5,675 nt of DNA. Source: a bacterium. Its GTDB lineage: Bacteria; Krumholzibacteriota; Krumholzibacteria; LZORAL124-64-63. Shown here one piece after another: positions 1 to 5,675 of the stretch; position 1 is the stretch's first letter; every line of letters begins with the position of its first letter. The stretch lies in the NCBI GenBank assembly GCA_003646045.1, contig QNDV01000177.1, forward strand, positions 1-5,675, written 5' to 3'. Under the pieces are notes generated by a model that was not told the DNA's origin, ran no database searches, and saw only the letters and a program-made list of their open reading frames with translations. Both the position numbers and the translations under genes were made by a program.

Positions 1-1201
1 GTGATGTGCAACGGGCGGCGGGAGTCGAGCCGCAGGCCGCGTCGATACATGCGCGTACCAGCCGTCGCACCCAGACCGTGCTGGATCCCCATGCCAACCT
101 GGTGCGGGCCACCACCCAGGCCATGTCTGCGGTACTGGGCGGTGTGCAGAGCCTGCATGTCGGCGCCTTCGACGAGGTGGACAGCGAACCGGATGCATTC
201 AGCCGACGACTGGCCCGCAATATCCAGTTGCTGCTGCGGGACGAAAGTCGCCTGGACCGGGTCATGGATACGGCCGGGGGTTCGTGGTACGTGGAGTCGT
301 TGACGGCGCAGTTGGCCCGTGCCGCCTGGGAGAAGTTCCAGGCCGTGGAGGCGGATGGAGGAGTGGTGGCGGGACTGCGCTCGGGAGCCGTCCAGGACCA
401 GGTAGCCGCCTGCGCCGGGGAACGACGTCGACGCCTGGCCACCCGTCGCGAAGTAATCGTGGGCACCAACCGCTACGCCAATCCCAGCGAACCGGAGCGT
501 CGGTCGCGCCGGACCGAACCTGACGAGTTGCTGCGGCGCCGCGCGGAACAGGTGGCGGGACTGCGCACGGGAGACGCCGACCACGGAGGCGTCATGGAAC
601 AGTTGACCAGGGTACTCGAAGCGGATTCGGCTGCACTCTTCAGTCACATGGAGTCCGCCGCGACCCGGGGCGCCACCCTGGGCGAGTTGGTCAGCATTCT
701 GCGCCACGACGATGTGCCGGATCCGCCGGTGCAGACCATACCATTGAGAAGGGACGCCGAGCCTTTCGAAACGTTGCGGGCCGGCATCGAGTCCGCCCGC
801 AGGCAACAGCCCGGCGCAGGGCGCGTGCACTGTGCCTGTCTGGGTGATCCGGCCCGCTATATGCCGCGCCTTGATTTCACCCGGGATTTCTTCCGGGTGG
901 GAGGTTGCGAGGTGGCGGGTGAGGGATTCGCGGACCAGGTGGATGCCGTGGTGACCGCGGCCCTGCAGGCGGATGCGGCCACCGTGGTCATCGTGGGTCT
1001 GGACGAGACCTATGTCCGGATGGCCGCGGATGTGGCGACTGCTCTCAAGGCCTCCGAACCGGCGCCCCATGTGGTCCTGGCCGGCCGGGCCGGGGACCTG
1101 GAGGACGAGCTTGCCACTGCCGGTGTCGACGAGTTCATCCACGCCCGCAGCGACGCCCTGGACGTGCTGGGCCGACTGGCCGGGCGCATGGAGGTTGAGG
1201 C

Positions 1202-1205
<4 letters not shown>
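1..1205 (+). CDS. mutA: Methylmalonyl-CoA mutase small (beta) subunit MutA, 5' end missing
   Basis: This is the non-catalytic subunit of the cytoplasmic AdoCbl-dependent mutase that interconverts methylmalonyl-CoA and succinyl-CoA. The reading frame is open from the window edge (first full codon at 3) to TGA at 1203-1205, giving about 400 residues. Family members have roughly 620-640, so some 230 N-terminal residues lie outside. The barrel part shows family motifs: [45 protein letters not shown] and [10 protein letters not shown]. From about base 819 a C-terminal Rossmann-like cobalamin-binding fold follows. Where MutB has the DxHxxG cobalamin motif, this protein reads DPARYMPR, so the axial His is absent, as expected for this subunit. 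The wording is closer to Bacteroidetes-type MutA than to my recollection of Propionibacterium MutA. The stop overlaps the mutB start by four bases, implying one operon with coupled translation. The start codon and promoter are not visible. Confidence 0.95.
1190..1205 (+). promoter_or_regulatory. mutB ribosome binding site and ATGA stop/start overlap
   Basis: GGAGG at 1190-1194 lies inside the last codons of mutA, 7 nt upstream of the mutB ATG at 1202. The ATGA at 1202-1205 holds both the mutB start and the mutA TGA stop. This fixes the mutB start and is a classic arrangement for translational coupling of two subunits needed in equal amounts. Confidence 0.85.
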
Positions 1206-3391
<2,186 letters not shown>

Positions 3392-3392
3392 C

Positions 3393-3410
3393 CCGGATTA
3401 TTCATGAATC
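3393..3410 (+). repeat. Left terminal inverted repeat of the MITE-like element
   Basis: CCGGATTATTCATGAATC is the exact reverse complement of the right end at 3548-3565. After one mismatch the next two bases (CC at 3412-3413) also pair with GG at 3545-3546. The repeat contains the 10-nt palindrome ATTCATGAAT at 3400-3409. Confidence 0.9.
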
Positions 3411-3547
3411 ACCTACTGCGGTGTGTAGGATGATATTTGACAGCACCTTCCCGGTTTTACTCCCTCAACGTACCGTGCTGGTACACCTCGGTCCCAAAAC
3501 CTTACGAGGGCACTGCCAAATTTCAACCTGCACATCCTCGCTACGGC

Positions 3548-3565
3548 GATTCATGAATAATCCGG
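3548..3565 (-). repeat. Right terminal inverted repeat of the MITE-like element
   Basis: GATTCATGAATAATCCGG pairs base for base with 3393-3410. Its internal palindrome ATTCATGAAT lies at 3549-3558. Confidence 0.9.
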
Positions 3566-3571
3566 CCTAGC
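3566..3571 (+). repeat. Right copy of 6-bp target site duplication CCTAGC
   Basis: CCTAGC directly abuts the right inverted repeat, in the same orientation as the copy at 3387-3392. Removing the element and one copy would join mutB directly to the downstream sequence as GAAGCCTAGCCCCTGCGG. Confidence 0.75.
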
Positions 3572-3686
3572 CCCTGCGGGCATCCACGCGGCGGATGTCG
3601 GTATCTCGCTGGCCGTCAAGATATTCAACCCCGAGCGCGACGAATCGAGTGGCTTTGTCGGTGGCATCCATTCCCTCGTGTTATAA
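3566..3686 (+). pseudogene. Possible C-terminal remnant of an unidentified gene
   Basis: In the frame ending at TAA 3684-3686, the sequence after the mobile element reads LAPAGIHAADVGISLAVKIF and continues NPERDESSGFVGGIHSLVL. There is no start codon with a ribosome binding site, and the frame meets a stop (TAA 3558-3560) inside the element's right repeat. Codons have many G or A first positions and about 70% G/C in third positions, as in a real gene of this genome. I do not recognise the family. It could be the tail of a gene lost by deletion, or chance coding-like sequence. Bases 3687-3717, beyond the remnant, hold only leader sequence of the next gene. Confidence 0.3.
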
Positions 3687-3687
3687 T
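3679..3687 (+). promoter_or_regulatory. Extended -10 promoter of the secreted protein gene
   Basis: TGTTATAAT is a perfect TGn extension plus consensus TATAAT (3682-3687). It lies 38 nt before the TTG start, predicting transcription from about 3694 and a leader of about 30 nt. No good -35 box is visible at 16-18 nt spacing: TTGTCG at 3655-3660 is 21 nt away. Extended -10 promoters often manage without one. The downstream gene is on the same strand and well placed. The match to sigma-70 consensus assumes a standard housekeeping sigma factor. Confidence 0.5.
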
Positions 3688-3715
3688 TCCAACCGCATCA
3701 GGAAGCCCTCACGAC

Positions 3716-3728
3716 AGGTGAACCGTTG
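3716..3728 (+). promoter_or_regulatory. Ribosome binding site selecting a TTG start
   Basis: AGGTG at 3716-3720 lies 5 nt before TTG at 3726. The nearby GTG at 3718 is in another frame and runs into TGA within four codons, and no ATG in frame precedes the hydrophobic signal peptide. TTG 3726 is therefore the best start. Confidence 0.7.
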
Positions 3729-4973
3729 AGAATCATCATCCTGTTTGTCACCGCGCTCATTGCCTGGCCGCATGCGGGTTCCGGACAAGAACTCATATCC
3801 GACCCCGGTTTTCAGCGCGGCGTAAACGTGAAACACCCGGCAACAGGGGAGTTTCAGGGGACACTTGTCTGGGACCAGACGTTACCGCCGCCCATTTGGG
3901 ACTGCGTCCAGTGGAACAGCATCAGTTCGATTGTCGGCGCGCCGGTCGATTCTCCTGCCCCGGATTGGTTTCGCTGGGAAAACACTGAGAAGTCCGTCGA
4001 GATGGGACAGAGCGGCGCTACCGTCTTCGATCTTCTCCTGGGCGTGGATTCGGTGAGCGAATATGGCGGTGTCTACCGTACGGTCAGCGACCCCTGGCCC
4101 GCATTTCTCCTGGAGCAGCGCCTGAGCGAGCCCGGGACCCAGGGGCCCGGATGCCCTCCGTTGTCGGATCTGGCCAGTCTCGATTTCCGGATGGACGCTC
4201 GTCTTACATTGGCTGAAATCATCGTTGCGGCAGGTTACGACGCCAATATTCATGCGGCCCAATACAGCGTCTATTTCATCGTGCAGAACCTGAACCCCGC
4301 CTCGTCGGGATATGGAAAACTGCTGTGGCTGGGCGTGCCGGTCTACGACGATCGCTATGAGATGACTCCGCTCTATGTGGCGTTGGATGTCGCGACCGGA
4401 TCGATGATCTATCGCATCGCCCAGCAGGATGTTGCGCCGGTCAGCCTGCATGACGGCACGTGGGTTTCCTACAGCGTGGATCTATTGCCTTATGCCATGG
4501 CCGCGTTGCAGGAAGTGTGGAGCCGGGGCTATCTCACCGAGTCCACTGATTTTGCCGACTACAGGATCGGGGGGCTGAATCTCGGCTGGGAGGTCCCCGG
4601 TCTCAGCCGGGTGGCGATCACGATCCGCAACTTGAGCCTGGTCGCGGATCTTTCCGGGATATCGGGTGTGGCGTCGGACGATATGGGTACGCCAAAGCTC
4701 CAGGTTTTGCCCAATTACCCCAACCCCTTCAATCCCACAACCACGATCCCACTCTTCCTCGACAAGGGAACGTCTGTACGGCTGTCCATCTGCAATATCC
4801 GCGGTGAGGTAGTCCGTGTGCTGCATGACGGCTTTCTCGATGCTGGTCGACACTCCTTTGTCTGGCATGGTGTTGATCATGGAAATGCGCCGGTCGGGTC
4901 CGGTCTTTACCACGCAATAATCCAAGCGAACGGCCAGGGACAAGCTGCCAGAAAAATGATCCTGTTGAAATAG
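3726..4973 (+). CDS. Secreted protein of unknown function with a FlgD-like/type IX sorting-type C-terminal domain
   Basis: This 415-residue protein begins with a signal peptide: MR, a hydrophobic stretch IIILFVTALIAW, then HAGSGQE, with likely signal peptidase I cleavage near residues 19-21. Residues about 22-315 are not recognised. They are rich in aromatic residues and alternating polar and hydrophobic stretches (for example YSVYFIVQNL and VAITIRNLSLVA), which suggests a beta-sandwich. Two cysteines (WDCVQW, GPGCPP) could form a disulfide. Residues about 324-415 form a tail with the motif NYPNPFNPTTTI at 330-341, then LSICNIRGEVVRVL, GRHSFVWHG and SGLYHAII, ending ARKMILLK. This is the hallmark of FlgD-Ig/Por-type C-terminal domains that direct or anchor exported proteins in FCB-group bacteria. 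The gene starts at TTG with its own promoter and is less GC-rich than mutAB. No catalytic motif is evident. Export is well supported; the passenger function and the use of a type IX system are inference. Confidence 0.85.
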   Translation: MRIIILFVTALIAWPHAGSGQELISDPGFQRGVNVKHPATGEFQGTLVWDQTLPPPIWDCVQWNSISSIVGAPVDSPAPDWFRWENTEKSVEMGQSGATVFDLLLGVDSVSEYGGVYRTVSDPWPAFLLEQRLSEPGTQGPGCPPLSDLASLDFRMDARLTLAEIIVAAGYDANIHAAQYSVYFIVQNLNPASSGYGKLLWLGVPVYDDRYEMTPLYVALDVATGSMIYRIAQQDVAPVSLHDGTWVSYSVDLLPYAMAALQEVWSRGYLTESTDFADYRIGGLNLGWEVPGLSRVAITIRNLSLVADLSGISGVASDDMGTPKLQVLPNYPNPFNPTTTIPLFLDKGTSVRLSICNIRGEVVRVLHDGFLDAGRHSFVWHGVDHGNAPVGSGLYHAIIQANGQGQAARKMILLK

Positions 4974-4981
4974 TTGGTGCC

Positions 4982-4998
4982 TCCCGGAAGTGTCGGGG
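4982..4998. terminator. Weak candidate hairpin between convergent genes
   Basis: TCCCG at 4982-4986 can pair with CGGGG at 4994-4998 (one G-T pair) around a 7-nt loop, in the 42-bp gap between the convergent stop codons. There is no T-run on either side, so intrinsic termination is doubtful. Confidence 0.2.
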
Positions 4999-5015
4999 AC
5001 TGACCGCGTCGCCAC

Positions 5016-5675
5016 TCATTGGTCCACTGTGGGACGCAAGCCCAACTCCACCAGCAACGCCTCCCAGAACCGCAACCCCGGCGCCAGGAGCTCATCCGGG
5101 AAGTCGTAGTCCGACGCATGCAGGTCGGGCTGATTCTCGCCGGCACCAAGACCTATCAGCGCCCCGGGGACGTCGGCACTCAGCCAACCGAAATCCTCGG
5201 ACCAGCGGAAGGGGCTCTCGGGTGGCATGCCGTGATCGAGGCCTGCACGGACGGTCGCGCGCCGCGCCTCGTCCACCGCCGCGGGGTGGTTGATCGTGAG
5301 GGGGAATTCCTCCACCCATTCCAGCCGGCAATCCAGTCCGTCGGCGGCTGATTCGTGTTCAGCCATGGCAGTCGCCAGGTGGCGGAGTTCCTTCAGCACG
5401 TCATACTGATCGGCTCGCAGGGTCGCCAGAATCGACGCCTGGCCCGGACTGGTGCCGAAGTCCTCTTCACCCAGGCGTGCGTGAACCACGGTGACCAGGG
5501 CCAAATCCCCCCGGGCTTCCAGTTGTATGGGCAGCGTAACCAGACCGGTGACCAGGCGGCTCATGGCCGCGGCGGGGCTGCACCCCTTTTCCGGGTGAGC
5601 GGCGTGGGAGGTGTGACCGGACAGGTTGATCACCAGGCCGATGCTGCCGGCGGTGAAGGGACCTTCCCGCAGCAA
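5016..5675 (-). CDS. M20 (M20D-type) metallo-amidohydrolase, N-terminal part missing
   Basis: This is the C-terminal 219 residues of a di-metal amidohydrolase of the type that cleaves N-acyl amino acids, hippurate-like amides or small peptides. The frame runs off the window edge at 5675 and stops with TGA at 5018-5016. The family's usual length is near 390-400, so about 170-180 N-terminal residues are outside, including the first metal-binding motifs. Visible parts, numbered from the window edge: the dimerisation (lid) domain with SGHTSHAAHP, where H24 matches the conserved GGH histidine; the strand LATLRA, matching the family's GTxR segment; then the second half of the catalytic domain with SEDFGWL (E160) and DLHASDYDFPDE, where H186 matches the C-terminal metal ligand. 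All expected residues in this portion are present. The substrate cannot be told from sequence. No signal peptide can be judged. It is convergent with the secreted protein gene and has no evident link to mutAB. Confidence 0.9.
   Translation of the reverse strand: MLREGPFTAGSIGLVINLSGHTSHAAHPEKGCSPAAAMSRLVTGLVTLPIQLEARGDLALVTVVHARLGEEDFGTSPGQASILATLRADQYDVLKELRHLATAMAEHESAADGLDCRLEWVEEFPLTINHPAAVDEARRATVRAGLDHGMPPESPFRWSEDFGWLSADVPGALIGLGAGENQPDLHASDYDFPDELLAPGLRFWEALLVELGLRPTVDQ

Larger units (their letters stand above)
3393..3565. mobile_element. 173-bp MITE-like non-autonomous element
   Basis: The element is bounded by perfect 18-bp inverted repeats and flanked on both sides by the direct repeat CCTAGC, the expected footprint of a transposition event. 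It is visibly more AT-rich than the mutase genes and carries no credible ORF, so it would depend on a transposase supplied elsewhere. The inside is also roughly symmetric about base 3477-3479. Bases 3432-3450 match the reverse complement of 3506-3524 at 14 of 19 positions, ggtttt at 3453-3458 faces aaaacc at 3496-3501, and GTACC at 3470-3474 faces GGTAC at 3480-3484 around a 5-nt loop. It was therefore probably a longer perfect palindrome that has decayed. I cannot name the parent insertion sequence. The alternative is a chromosomal REP-like structure, but the flanking duplication argues for transposition. Confidence 0.8.

Noticed and set aside
3393..3565. A CRISPR array or riboswitch in the intergenic stretch.
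   Set aside because: There are no regularly spaced direct repeats, only one pair of inverted ends. The position after mutB plus the target duplication fit a mobile element better than a leader regulator.
3567..3671. A 34-residue ORF on the - strand (MDATDKATRFVALGVEYL...) between the mobile element and the secreted gene.
   Set aside because: Its GAGGGA sits too close to the ATG to be a good ribosome site, its stop comes from the duplicated CCTAGC, and the + strand frame has better codon bias.
3718..3729. GTG at 3718 as an alternative start for the secreted protein gene.
   Set aside because: It is out of frame and reaches TGA after three codons. It is better read as part of the AGGTG ribosome binding site.
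5019..5351. A 110-codon + strand ORF opposite the amidohydrolase gene.
   Set aside because: It is antisense to a clear M20 reading frame with metal-ligand motifs, and its translation resembles no protein family.

Overview
The window is GC-rich bacterial DNA. It carries the distal part of a methylmalonyl-CoA mutase operon, a small non-coding mobile element, a secreted protein of unknown function with a C-terminal sorting-type tail, and the C-terminal part of an M20-family amidohydrolase on the opposite strand. The organism cannot be named. The tail on the secreted protein (motif NYPNPFNPTTTI) and the Bacteroidetes-like sequence of MutA suggest the FCB superphylum or one of its GC-rich candidate phyla, such as Krumholzibacteriota, Eisenbacteria or Latescibacterota. 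This placement is inferred from motifs, not from a search.

Region 1 (1-3391, + strand): mutA, lacking its 5' part, and a complete mutB overlap by the four bases ATGA. Together they encode the two subunits of adenosylcobalamin-dependent methylmalonyl-CoA mutase, which interconverts (R)-methylmalonyl-CoA and succinyl-CoA in propionate metabolism. MutB has the cobalamin His motif (DGHDRG) and the active-site residues. MutA has a degenerate cobalamin domain, as is usual for the non-catalytic subunit.

Region 2 (3392-3725): a gene-free stretch. A 173-bp MITE-like element (3393-3565) has perfect 18-bp terminal inverted repeats, is symmetric over much of its length, and is flanked by the 6-bp direct repeat CCTAGC. 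It sits exactly at the mutB stop codon, and the stop lies inside the duplicated target. After it comes a short stretch with coding-like codon bias that ends in TAA, possibly a gene remnant. A consensus extended -10 promoter for the next gene overlaps that TAA.

Region 3 (3726-4973, + strand): a 415-residue exported protein that starts at TTG. It has a signal peptide, a central region I do not recognise, and a FlgD-like/type IX secretion-type C-terminal domain. It is less GC-rich than the mutase genes.

Region 4 (5016-5675, - strand): the last 219 residues of an M20D-type metallo-amidohydrolase, convergent with the secreted protein gene across a 42-bp gap. Only mutA and mutB have an evident functional link. 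The other two genes look like independent units. The most notable item is the MITE-like insertion at the mutB stop codon; I see no clear sign of a new multi-gene system.
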